Shown: positions 16,733 through 23,758 of the stretch, in pieces
Layout: each line of letters begins with the position of its first letter
How positions within the stretch are numbered: the first letter of the stretch is position 1
Assembly (NCBI RefSeq): GCF_016741775.1
Contig: NZ_JAERRK010000023.1
Coordinates: 62,001-126,000 of the forward strand
DNA: 64,000 nt
Source: Streptomyces actinomycinicus
Lineage (GTDB): Bacteria > Actinomycetota > Actinomycetes > Streptomycetales > Streptomycetaceae
Reading direction: 5' to 3'
Program-made: the position numbers and the translations under genes
Notes under the pieces: model-generated
Database searches by the model: none
The model's input: only the letters and a program-made list of their open reading frames with translations
Told to the model about the DNA's origin: nothing

Positions 16733-17278
16733 TCACCCGGAGAGTTCGGCCCGCCACGGCCGCGGCCACTCCCCCGGCGGCGGCGGATCTCCCGCGATGC
16801 CGAGATCTCGTCGCGCGCTCTCGTAGAAGGCATCACGCGCCGTACTCGCCAACCGATGGGCCTTGGTCCACATCTCGGCGTCGACCGGGCCCTCCCTTAT
16901 GAGTAGCTCGATGGTCCAGATCGCCTCGTGCCAGCGCCGCGCCACCGCGATCGTCGCCGCATCCCCGACGAGCAGGACAGATTCCCATTCTGTCGCACGG
17001 CGGGACTCCGCGTCGGCGAGGAGGGAGAGACCCTCGGCCGGCTGCAACGGATCGGCTACGTCCGCGAATCCGAGCGCAGCGCCGATGCGCTGGGCGACGC
17101 GAAGCTGTGCCTTGAGGGCATTGGCGTAACGGCCGTACGTCTCGAAGCGTTTCTCGTCCCACCGCTCCTCCCGCTGCCGCTTCCACCGTCGACGCTCGGT
17201 CAGGCTCTGCACGGCGTACGAGCCGAGCGAACCGACTACGACGCCCGCCAAGGCAGGCAGTTGGTCCGAGAGCGCCAC
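16733..17278 (-). CDS. Hypothetical single-helix membrane-anchored protein (paralogous layout to 8392-8949)
   Basis: The product has 181 residues from GTG 17278, behind GGGGAGGGG. An N-terminal hydrophobic helix (LPALAGVVVGSLGSYAVQSL, 7-26) is followed by a basic stretch (ERRRWKRQREERWDEKRF) and an Ala-rich helical domain, ending with the Pro-rich DPPPPGEWPRPWRAEL. The order of helix, basic stretch and EAYxxF/ETYGRY motif matches the other hypothetical protein in this window. Function is unknown; it is probably an inner-membrane-tethered helical protein. Confidence 0.65.
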   Translation of the reverse strand: MALSDQLPALAGVVVGSLGSYAVQSLTERRRWKRQREERWDEKRFETYGRYANALKAQLRVAQRIGAALGFADVADPLQPAEGLSLLADAESRRATEWESVLLVGDAATIAVARRWHEAIWTIELLIREGPVDAEMWTKAHRLASTARDAFYESARRDLGIAGDPPPPGEWPRPWRAELSG

Positions 17279-17445
17279 AGCCCCTCCCCGACTTCGTCCC
17301 CTGGTGCCACACGCTCATCGCTCTACGACCGGGAACCCCTACCCACCTTTGCCGTGGAGCATCTCTGCTCGGGAAGACACCGAACGGTGCGTTCACCGCA
17401 TCCCTGGCGGATGACGGACGGGGTACCGGCCTCGCAGCGGACAGC

Positions 17446-17790
17446 CCCGGGATCACCGGCGCCGGGCTCGGTGGACTCACCTCGGCACCTGTCCTGCACG
17501 TCGACGAAATCCCGGTCAGGGTCCACGGGGCCGAGTCCTCCCCGACGGCACGCGCGCAGGCGGGATGCTCGACATCCACGACTACGACGGGCAGCTCGCT
17601 GGCAAGGCCGCCGGCCTCATGGACGAGTTCCACTCCATCGTCGTCGAAGGCCGTCGGCCGATGCGGCTCCTCGAACAGGACGGCACCGTCCTGCACGAGA
17701 TGGCCGATGCCGGCACGAGCGGACAGCCCGAAGTACGGCGCGGAGAGCTGTGGCGAATCCTGCCCGACAGGCCGTCCGAGGTCCCGACAG
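17446..17790 (+). pseudogene. Broken FAD-dependent monooxygenase (TetX-like), N-terminal part only
   Basis: In frame 1 the text GITGAGLGGLTSAPVLHVDE (17449 onward) carries the FAD motif GAGLGG. At the place where homologues read ARAQGGMLDIHDYNG the frame slips by one base near 17562. It continues in another frame as MLDIHDYDGQLAGKAAGLMD, FHSIVVEGRRPMRLLEQDGT and PEVRRGELWRIL, which is standard for this monooxygenase family. After that, about 115 codons in, the similarity ends against the 3' end of the allantoicase operon. A one-base deletion and loss of about 70 percent of the gene make it non-functional. Confidence 0.65.
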
Positions 17791-17816
17791 GGCGTCCGAG
17801 GTGTGGTGGTACCCGG

Positions 17817-18962
17817 TCAGTCCCGGCCTGCGCGGTCGGCGCGGTCGGCGCGGTCGGCGAGTTCCGCCGCCCCGGCCGGCGTCAGGGCGCCGTGCAGCCT
17901 GAGCCGCGCCAGCCCGCCGTCGGGGAAGACGTCCAGGCGGGCGTGGGTGGCCGTGGCCGGTGCCGGGAGGGGGAACCGGTGGAGGGCGTCCGGCTGGAGG
18001 GGCACGCGGCGCAGCACCTCGGTCCAGGTGCCGGAAGGTCCGTCCTTGACCGACAGGGAGGCCCAGCCGGCGGCATTGCCCTTGAGGTTGGCGGTGTCGA
18101 TCTCGACGGCCCGTATCTCGCTCTGCGCGGCCAGCCGGTAGGAGATCCAGTCGTTGCCCCCGTCACGACGGCGGCGCGTCTCCCAGCCGTCGTCCTGCTT
18201 CTGCGACAGCCCGGGCATGATCGTGTTCCCCGGCGAGGAGTAGAAGCCGTCGGACGCGTCCTCGACGCTGCCTCCGTTGATCACGCAGGCCACGTCCACG
18301 GTACCCAGCACGGCGAGCCAGGCCGGGTCGGGCAGGACCTCGCCGTGGACGCGGAGCCGGGCGATCCCGCCGTCCGGGTACTGGTTGACCCGCAGGTGGG
18401 TCCAGCGGCGGCCGGAGTCGACGGCGAAGCCGTTGGCCGCATGGCCACGCACCGGTGTCCGCGGCAGGATCTCGTGCCAGTCGGCGGGGTCCCGCAGCAG
18501 CTCGGCCACGGACGGAGTGCCGTCGAAGGCGGCGGCCTGGACGCTGACCTGCTGGGGGAAGTTGCCGCGGAAGTGTGCCGTGTCCACGACGATCCCGCGG
18601 ACGATGCCGGGCGCGCCCAGCCGGATCAGCGCCCAGTCGCGGTCGCCGTCGGCCGGGAAGGGGTCGTGGGCGTCCGTCCCGCGCCGGCGGCGGGTCTCCC
18701 AGCCGTCCATGATCTTGCCCTTGTTCCCGTAGGCGTGGACGTCGAAGACGGCCGGAGTGCGGGACAGGAGGTTCTCGCGCTCGGCGAAGAACTCGTCGTC
18801 GGCGGCGACGACCGCCGCGCCCAGCCGGCGGTCGGCGAGGTCGGTGAGCCGGGTGAAGGCGAAGTCCCCGTGCCGGTAGTCGGCGTACGGGTCACCGGAG
18901 ACGTAGGGGGCCGCGTACGCGGACTCGGCGGCGGGGTGGTGGGCGGAGGAGGACGCGGGCAT
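17817..18962 (-). CDS. alc: Allantoicase (first copy; last gene of the cluster operon)
   Basis: The product has 381 residues, close to the usual allantoicase length. It splits allantoate into ureidoglycolate and urea. Two repeats of the allantoicase jelly-roll are visible: GKIMDGWETRRRR with IVVDTAHFRGNFP (about 80-145), and DDGWETRRRRDGGNDW with VEIDTANLKGNAAGW (about 245-295). The signature residues of each repeat are intact. The start is ATG 18962 with GGAAAGGC. The gene ends in three copies of the 9-base unit coding Ala-Asp-Arg (17832-17858). It follows the truncated regulator by 88 bp, and no allantoinase or urease gene is near. In a biosynthetic cluster it may act on a ureide-like intermediate rather than in purine catabolism; that is inference. 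Confidence 0.88.
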   Translation of the reverse strand: MPASSSAHHPAAESAYAAPYVSGDPYADYRHGDFAFTRLTDLADRRLGAAVVAADDEFFAERENLLSRTPAVFDVHAYGNKGKIMDGWETRRRRGTDAHDPFPADGDRDWALIRLGAPGIVRGIVVDTAHFRGNFPQQVSVQAAAFDGTPSVAELLRDPADWHEILPRTPVRGHAANGFAVDSGRRWTHLRVNQYPDGGIARLRVHGEVLPDPAWLAVLGTVDVACVINGGSVEDASDGFYSSPGNTIMPGLSQKQDDGWETRRRRDGGNDWISYRLAAQSEIRAVEIDTANLKGNAAGWASLSVKDGPSGTWTEVLRRVPLQPDALHRFPLPAPATATHARLDVFPDGGLARLRLHGALTPAGAAELADRADRADRAGRD

Positions 18963-19050
18963 GCGGGGGCCTTTCCGAGTGGGGTGGGCGGGCCGGCTCG
19001 AAGGAGCGGCCCCGCCAATCTCGCAGCCCCGCACCGCCCGGGTCCATCGA

Positions 19051-19827
19051 TCATTTCTGACGCAACTCTTCAGGATTTCCGAACGGTTGGGACGTACGCC
19101 AGATCCGCTCGAACTCCGCCGCCAGCGACCGGACCCGTTCCCGGTCCCGGGTCACCGCTGCGGGCTCCCCCGGCTCCCCGCACACCAGGGCCAGCGCCCC
19201 GTCCACGACCACCGTGTGCCGGGCAGGAGCCCGGCCCAGCCGTATATCGGCGCCCCGGGACGCCAGTTCGCTCAGGTAGCCGACGCTGTCGGCGTCGCCG
19301 AGGATCTCGCGGCCGGTCACCTTCCGCAGCAGGATCCCGCGCCGCAGGAGGACGCGGTACCGGGGCAGCGCGGCGGCCATGTGCCCACGCGCCAGCGGCC
19401 CCGGCGGGTGGACGACGGCGAGTTCCCGGTGGACGGGGTAGGCGTACCGGCCGATCAGGCCGCGTCCTCCGCCCTCTGGCTGAACGTCGGTACCCGCTCC
19501 CCGGCCGCTCCCGTGAGCCCAGGCCCGCCGCAGGCCCCGAACCCCGGCGCGGACGGCCGCGATACGGCGCGCTTCGCGTTCCAGGGCCTCGGTGCGGGCG
19601 GCGATCAGGGGTTCCAGCGCCCCGCTGGGGTCCGGCACGGTGATCCGCTGCGCGTCGGTGAGGGTGACCAGGCCGTGGCCGAGGAGTTCGGCCAGAGCGG
19701 CGTCGAGCCGGCCGAGGTCCCATCCCAGCCGTCGCGCGGCGTCTTCCGGGAGCAGGCCGGGGCGGTGGAGGAGCGCTTGGTACAGCGCGCCCGCCGGCTC
19801 TCCCAAGCCCAGGGCGTCCAGGTTCAC
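19051..19827 (-). CDS. TrmB-like regulator lacking the LuxR DNA-binding end
   Basis: The product has 258 residues from GTG 19827 (GTGA overlap with the condensation-protein gene). The N-terminal winged-helix (VNLDALGLGEPAGALYQALL, about 1-70) matches the start of the divergent regulator at 33056. The middle sensor part also matches: a LxRKVTGREILGDADSV block, then RAPARHTVVVDGALALVCGE, and ERIWRTSQPFGNPEE. It stops exactly where the other protein continues into its LuxR helix-turn-helix. It therefore keeps the first winged-helix and the effector domain but not the C-terminal HTH. It might modulate the full-length regulator or act through its N-terminal wing alone. Confidence 0.7.
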   Translation of the reverse strand: MNLDALGLGEPAGALYQALLHRPGLLPEDAARRLGWDLGRLDAALAELLGHGLVTLTDAQRITVPDPSGALEPLIAARTEALEREARRIAAVRAGVRGLRRAWAHGSGRGAGTDVQPEGGGRGLIGRYAYPVHRELAVVHPPGPLARGHMAAALPRYRVLLRRGILLRKVTGREILGDADSVGYLSELASRGADIRLGRAPARHTVVVDGALALVCGEPGEPAAVTRDRERVRSLAAEFERIWRTSQPFGNPEELRQK

Positions 19828-21200
19828 CCGCGGCCGCCGTGGGCCAGTGCCGCGAGTTCCACGGCGGGCACGTCCCCCGTCGCGGCCGCCAGCAGCACTC
19901 TTTCGAGGGCCCGCAGCCACTCCACGACCTCCCGCTCCCCCAGGCACCGTCCGTCGGCCCACAGGGTGATCTCCGCCGTCCCGTCCAGACGGTAGACGGT
20001 CAGGTAGGCGTGCACCGGCATGAACGCGGCGGTCTCGACCCGGATGTCGGCCAGCTCGCCCCGCCCCGCGCCGGGCGGCAGCGGGCCGGTGGCCTCCGGG
20101 TAGGCGCTCATGTCGTTGTAGACCACGTCACGCGCGAAGGGGGTCCCCCGCCCGGCGTCCGCACGCTCGCGGGCCGCGCGCTGCGCAGCGGGGTCGACGG
20201 CGCTGTACCGGTAGGCGCGCAGGGATTCCTCCCGGGTCAGGCCGGTGAGCCGCCCGAACGGACCGGCTTGCGCGCAATCCACGACGATCAGCGCGTCCTG
20301 GGCGAGCGTGGTCACGGCCGCGGCCGTGCGGGGGGTCGACCGATTGGCCGAGATCGAGGTGACGGCGGTCCGCGTGCGGCCCGTCCGGGCGGCGAGTACC
20401 GCCTGGAACGCGGTGAGCACGATGGTGGAGCGCCCGGTGCCCGTCCGCTCGGAGACCACCCGGACGGCTTCGGCGAGGCGGGCGGAGATCATGAAGCCCT
20501 CGCGGTACCGGGGTTCGTCCGGTGTCACGGTGTGCCGGGCGGTGAGCATGGCCGCCGGTGCCCGCCCGTAGACGTCCTCCCAGTGGGCGAGGGCCCGGGC
20601 GCCCCTGCGCAGCCCTGCGGGAGAGTGCTGTTCGAGGGCCAAATCGACGGGGTGCGCGGCGATTTCCTGGCCCCTGCGCACGTGGACCCCGCCGGACAGC
20701 AGGGCGATGAGGTGGTCTTCGACGATCTGGAGGGCCAGCCCGTCGACGGCCATGTGCGACAGGACCAGGACCAGGCGGACCGGCCTGCCTCCCTCGGTGA
20801 CGATCCCTGCCCGCAGGGGCAGTTCGGCGGCCGTCTCGAAGGGCGCCGCCCTGAACCTGTCACAGAGTTCCCGCGCCGCGCGTGCGCGAGCCTGCGGTCC
20901 CTCGGCGGGGAGCAGGTGCGCGGCGAGCCGGACACGGCCGAGGACGGACTGGACACCGCGCCGGGGATACACGGTGCGCAGCGACTCGTACGCGGTGAGG
21001 ACGGTGCGGAGGGCACCGAGGACCTCGTCCGTGGTCACGCCCTGCGGGACGGTGAGATCCAGCGGCAGGAAGGCGAGGTACCGGTCGTCCGGATGGTCCT
21101 GGAGCTCTCGGTGCAGCTTGGCCTGCCCCCAGGTCATGGGTCCCCGCCGGGCGGGGCCCGCCTCGAACTCGAGGACGGTCGGGGTGCGGCTGTCGGTCAC
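19824..21200 (-). CDS. Stand-alone condensation-domain protein
   Basis: The product has 458 residues. It has the chain of an NRPS condensation domain or PapA-type acyltransferase: LTWGQ-like opening PMTWGQAKLH, TAYESLRTVYPRRG, and the HxxxDG motif in VLSHMAVDGLAL (H149, D153). A later block reads RSTIVLTAFQAVLAARTGRT and a DFG-like region contains PFARDVVYNDMSAYPE. The second His of HHxxxDG is Ser, which is tolerated in many acyltransferase relatives. There is no carrier or adenylation domain, so it should join an ACP-bound acyl or aryl chain to a free amine or alcohol. The start is GTG 21200, overlapping the upstream stop (GTGA). Confidence 0.8.
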   Translation of the reverse strand: MTDSRTPTVLEFEAGPARRGPMTWGQAKLHRELQDHPDDRYLAFLPLDLTVPQGVTTDEVLGALRTVLTAYESLRTVYPRRGVQSVLGRVRLAAHLLPAEGPQARARAARELCDRFRAAPFETAAELPLRAGIVTEGGRPVRLVLVLSHMAVDGLALQIVEDHLIALLSGGVHVRRGQEIAAHPVDLALEQHSPAGLRRGARALAHWEDVYGRAPAAMLTARHTVTPDEPRYREGFMISARLAEAVRVVSERTGTGRSTIVLTAFQAVLAARTGRTRTAVTSISANRSTPRTAAAVTTLAQDALIVVDCAQAGPFGRLTGLTREESLRAYRYSAVDPAAQRAARERADAGRGTPFARDVVYNDMSAYPEATGPLPPGAGRGELADIRVETAAFMPVHAYLTVYRLDGTAEITLWADGRCLGEREVVEWLRALERVLLAAATGDVPAVELAALAHGGRG

Positions 21201-21775
21201 GGTTCCTCGCTCTGGACGGTCAGCAGGGTTGCGACGGCCCGGCCCTCTTCCGGGGGTGCTCCGAGCTGCGGCAGCCGTGTCCGGATCAGTGTGTCCCGCT
21301 CCCCCGCGGCCAGTTCCACCTCCACGACGAGGGCGCGTTCGGCCGCGCCGGAGGCGAGCAGGACCCGGGCGTACGCCTCGCCCTGCCCGGCGGCATCGTC
21401 CAGCACGGACAGGCAGGCCATCGGGCCGGTGACGCCCAGGACGCGGGTGAGGTGACCGAGTACGGAGGTCGGCACCGACTGGAAGAACAGGACCGGGGAG
21501 GGCGGCTGCCGCTCGGACAGCGCGCGGGTCACGGCGTCGGCGGTCTCCGTGTCCCCGAATGTGGTGACGAGGAGGACGGCGGTGGCGGGCCCGGCGACTC
21601 CGGCGGCACCGCCGGGGTACGCCGTGAGGCACCTGGTGACCGCGGCTGCGACGAGCGGGGCGAACGCGGAGAAGGCGAACCCGTGCACCGGGGGCGGGGC
21701 CGGCCGGTCCGTGGTCCTCGACTCGGCCCGGGCCAGTACGGTCAGGGCGGCCGGCGCGGACGGGGCTGCGGTCAT
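21197..21775 (-). CDS. Truncated ketosynthase-like protein (chain-length-factor-like)
   Basis: The product has 192 residues. Text such as VLFFQSVPTSVLGHLTRVLG followed by VTGPMACLSVLDDAAGQGEA corresponds to the region around the ketosynthase active site (PF13723-like N-terminal beta-ketoacyl synthase family). The catalytic Cys context NACTAS is replaced by PMACLS, and the C-terminal His-His half is absent. It is therefore about half a ketosynthase and probably not active alone. In type II systems such a partner sets chain length beside the real ketosynthase, as in the adjacent gene. The start is the third ATG of a 52-bp repeat array; its stop overlaps the next gene. Confidence 0.6.
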   Translation of the reverse strand: MTAAPSAPAALTVLARAESRTTDRPAPPPVHGFAFSAFAPLVAAAVTRCLTAYPGGAAGVAGPATAVLLVTTFGDTETADAVTRALSERQPPSPVLFFQSVPTSVLGHLTRVLGVTGPMACLSVLDDAAGQGEAYARVLLASGAAERALVVEVELAAGERDTLIRTRLPQLGAPPEEGRAVATLLTVQSEEP

Positions 21776-21902
21776 GAGGACTCCAGGAGCAGGGCGGCGG
21801 GGCCGGCGCGGACGGGGCTGCGGTCATCGGCACTCGAGGAACAAGGCGGCGGGGCCGGCGCGGACGGGGCTGCGGTCATGAGGACTCCAGGAGCAGGGCG
21901 GC
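21749..21902. repeat. 52-bp tandem duplication across a gene junction
   Basis: Minus-strand ATGACCGCAGCCCCGTCCGC starts occur at 21879, 21827 and 21775, exactly 52 bases apart. Each unit holds the end of the ketosynthase (coding LLLESS) and the start of the next gene. Copy 1 (21828-21879) has drifted at about six positions in its ketosynthase-tail part (TTGTTCCTCGAGTGCCG). Copy 2 (21776-21827) is identical to the true junction, and copy 3 is partial. The array moves the ketosynthase stop 104 bp away from the start of the downstream gene. Confidence 0.9.
21772..21879 (-). CDS. 35-residue ORF created by the duplication
   Basis: The first ATG of the array (21879) overlaps the ketosynthase stop as ATGA. 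It opens a 35-codon frame (beginning MTAAPSAPAPPPCSSS, ending GPAALLLESS). Its TGA (21774-21772) again overlaps the ATG of the ketosynthase-like gene (21775). Two 52-bp steps total 104 bases, which restores the ATGA junction. The peptide itself is low-complexity and unlikely to have a function. It may simply pass ribosomes from the ketosynthase to its partner. Confidence 0.45.
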   Translation of the reverse strand: MTAAPSAPAPPPCSSSADDRSPVRAGPAALLLESS

Positions 21903-23015
21903 GTTGGCGCCGCCGAACGCCGCGTTGAGGGAGACGGCGTGGCGGAGGGGGGCGGGCCTTGCGGTGTTCGGCACGCAGTCGACCGGGCACTCCGGATCGG
22001 CCGCGAGGTGCCCGGCGGTCGGCGGTATGAGCTGGTCCTGGAGGGCGAGGACGGTGATGACGGCCTCGACGGCACCGGTCGCCTCGAGCATGTGCCCCGT
22101 GGTGCTCTTGGTGGAGCTGACCGGGGTACGCGTGCCCGCCGGGCCGAACAGCCGTAGCAGGGCGGCGGCTTCCGCCGCGTCGTTGAGCTGCGTGCCGGTG
22201 CCGTGCGCGTTGACGTAGCCGATGTCGTGCGGGTGCAGGCCCGCCTTGCGGAGGGCGGCGCGGAAGGCGGCCTCCAGCCCCCGCCCCTCGGGGTGGGGCC
22301 GGATGACGTGGTGTGCGTCGCCCGCCATGCCCCAGCCACGCAGCCAGGCCTGGACGGGGCCGCGGCGTGCGGCGACCCTCCGCTCCGACTCCAGGACGAG
22401 TACGGCGGCGCCGTCGCCGTGGAGGAGCCCGTCGCGGCCGGCCGAGAAGGGGCGCTGGACTCCGGTGGGGCTCAGTGCCCTGCCGGAGTCGAACTTGGCG
22501 AAGCCGTCTTCGGACACCAGGTGGGCTCCGCCGCAGACGGCGATGTCGGTGAGGCCCTGCTCGATCATGGCGGCCCCGTGGGCCAGTGCGCTGGTGGACG
22601 CCGTGCAGGCGTTGACGAAGGCCAGCCGGGGCGTGCCGAGGCCGAGTTCGTGTGCGAGCCGTTCGGGCAGCAGGGCGGGCAGGGTGTCGAGGAGCCGGTC
22701 GGGCCGGCCGGGCGGGCCGTTGCGGTCGGGGAGTCCTGTGAAGTCCCCTCCGGTTCCGATCAGAGTGGGGGCGCCTCGGGCGTCGGTCCCGGCCATGGCC
22801 AGGGCGGCGCGGGCGCACCGGACCAGGGCCTGGTACTGGCCGGCCGGGGGCCGCGGATCGGTGGCGGCGTGCTTCGCCCGGTAGCCGGCGGTGTCGAAGC
22901 GGGTGACGGGGGAGAAGATCTGGCGTCCGGCGAACACGCCCTCGCGCAGCGCCCCGGCGCCCGTTCCGAAGGCGGTGAGGACGCCGAACCCGGTGATGGC
23001 GACAGATTGAGTCAT
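21876..23015 (-). CDS. Discrete beta-ketoacyl-ACP synthase (FabF/type II PKS KS)
   Basis: The product has 379 residues. The catalytic set is complete: Cys137 in NACTASTS, His271 in NAHGTGT, Lys303 and His308 in KSTTGHMLEA. It would elongate an ACP-bound acyl or aryl starter with a malonyl unit. It is a little shorter than FabF (about 410) and shares its fold. It starts 26 bp after fabG behind CTTGGAG, and its stop overlaps the first ATG of the repeat array. The partner is probably the truncated ketosynthase-like protein. No dehydratase or enoyl reductase gene is near, so a reduced but not dehydrated chain, or a single extension, is likely. Confidence 0.85.
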   Translation of the reverse strand: MTQSVAITGFGVLTAFGTGAGALREGVFAGRQIFSPVTRFDTAGYRAKHAATDPRPPAGQYQALVRCARAALAMAGTDARGAPTLIGTGGDFTGLPDRNGPPGRPDRLLDTLPALLPERLAHELGLGTPRLAFVNACTASTSALAHGAAMIEQGLTDIAVCGGAHLVSEDGFAKFDSGRALSPTGVQRPFSAGRDGLLHGDGAAVLVLESERRVAARRGPVQAWLRGWGMAGDAHHVIRPHPEGRGLEAAFRAALRKAGLHPHDIGYVNAHGTGTQLNDAAEAAALLRLFGPAGTRTPVSSTKSTTGHMLEATGAVEAVITVLALQDQLIPPTAGHLAADPECPVDCVPNTARPAPLRHAVSLNAAFGGANAALLLESS

Positions 23016-23041
23016 GTGTGCTCCAAGCCCAGGGAGTCGGG

Positions 23042-23758
23042 TCAGTGGCCGATGCCCAGGCCGCCGTCGACGGCGAGGGTGACACCGGTGACGTAGGAGG
23101 CCTCCGGTGAGGCGAGCCAGAGCACGGCGGCGGCGATCTCGTCGGCCGTCGCCGCCCGGCCCAGCGGGACCTCGCCTGTGATCCGCTCCTTCTGCTGCTC
23201 GCTCAGGGTCCGGGTCAGCCCGGCGTCGACCAGGCCGGGGGCGATGACGTTCGCGGTGATCCCGTACGGGCCGAGTTCCCGGGCGAGCACCCGGGCCAGG
23301 CCCACCAGACCGGCCTTGCTGGCGGCGTAGTTCGACTGCCCGGGATAGCCGCGGTGGGCGGCGACGGAGGCGACGAAGACGATCCGGCCGCCGCGTCGGC
23401 GGACCATTCCCCGGGCGGCCTGCCGGGCCGTCCGGAAGGCACCTGTCAGGTTGGTGTCCAGCACCCGCTGGAACACCTCGTCCTTCATGCCGATCAGCAG
23501 GCCGTCGTCGGCGGTGCCCGCATTGGCTACGAGCACCTCCACCGGTCCGTGCGCCTCGGCGGCGCGGGCGAACGCGGCCGCCACCGAGGCCGTGTCGGTG
23601 ACGTCGCAGGGCACCGAGAGCAAGCCGTCGGGCGCCTCCCCCGACCGGTGGGCGACCGCCACCCGGTCGCCCCGGGCGGCGAAGGCGCGGGCGACCGCGA
23701 GGCCCATGCCCCGGCTGCCCCCGGTCACCAGGACGGACCTGCCGGCCGGGGCGCTCAC
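23042..23758 (-). CDS. fabG: 3-oxoacyl-ACP reductase (FabG type)
   Basis: The product has 238 residues and is a short-chain dehydrogenase. The NADPH loop is TGGSRGMG (12-19), the NAG motif is at 78-80, and the catalytic set is Ser130, Tyr143 and Lys147 (YAASK). The close VTGVTLAVDGG is typical of FabG. It should reduce the 3-oxo group made by the adjacent ketosynthase. The GTG start overlaps the stop of pabAB (GTGA), so it is coupled to that gene. The coupling puts PABA supply and ketoreduction in one transcript. Confidence 0.88.
   Translation of the reverse strand: MSAPAGRSVLVTGGSRGMGLAVARAFAARGDRVAVAHRSGEAPDGLLSVPCDVTDTASVAAAFARAAEAHGPVEVLVANAGTADDGLLIGMKDEVFQRVLDTNLTGAFRTARQAARGMVRRRGGRIVFVASVAAHRGYPGQSNYAASKAGLVGLARVLARELGPYGITANVIAPGLVDAGLTRTLSEQQKERITGEVPLGRAATADEIAAAVLWLASPEASYVTGVTLAVDGGLGIGH

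Noticed and set aside
17565..19643. A 692-codon plus-strand frame beginning with MLDIHDYDG
   Set aside because: Only its first 70 codons are real (the broken FAD monooxygenase). The rest is antisense to allantoicase and regulator genes.
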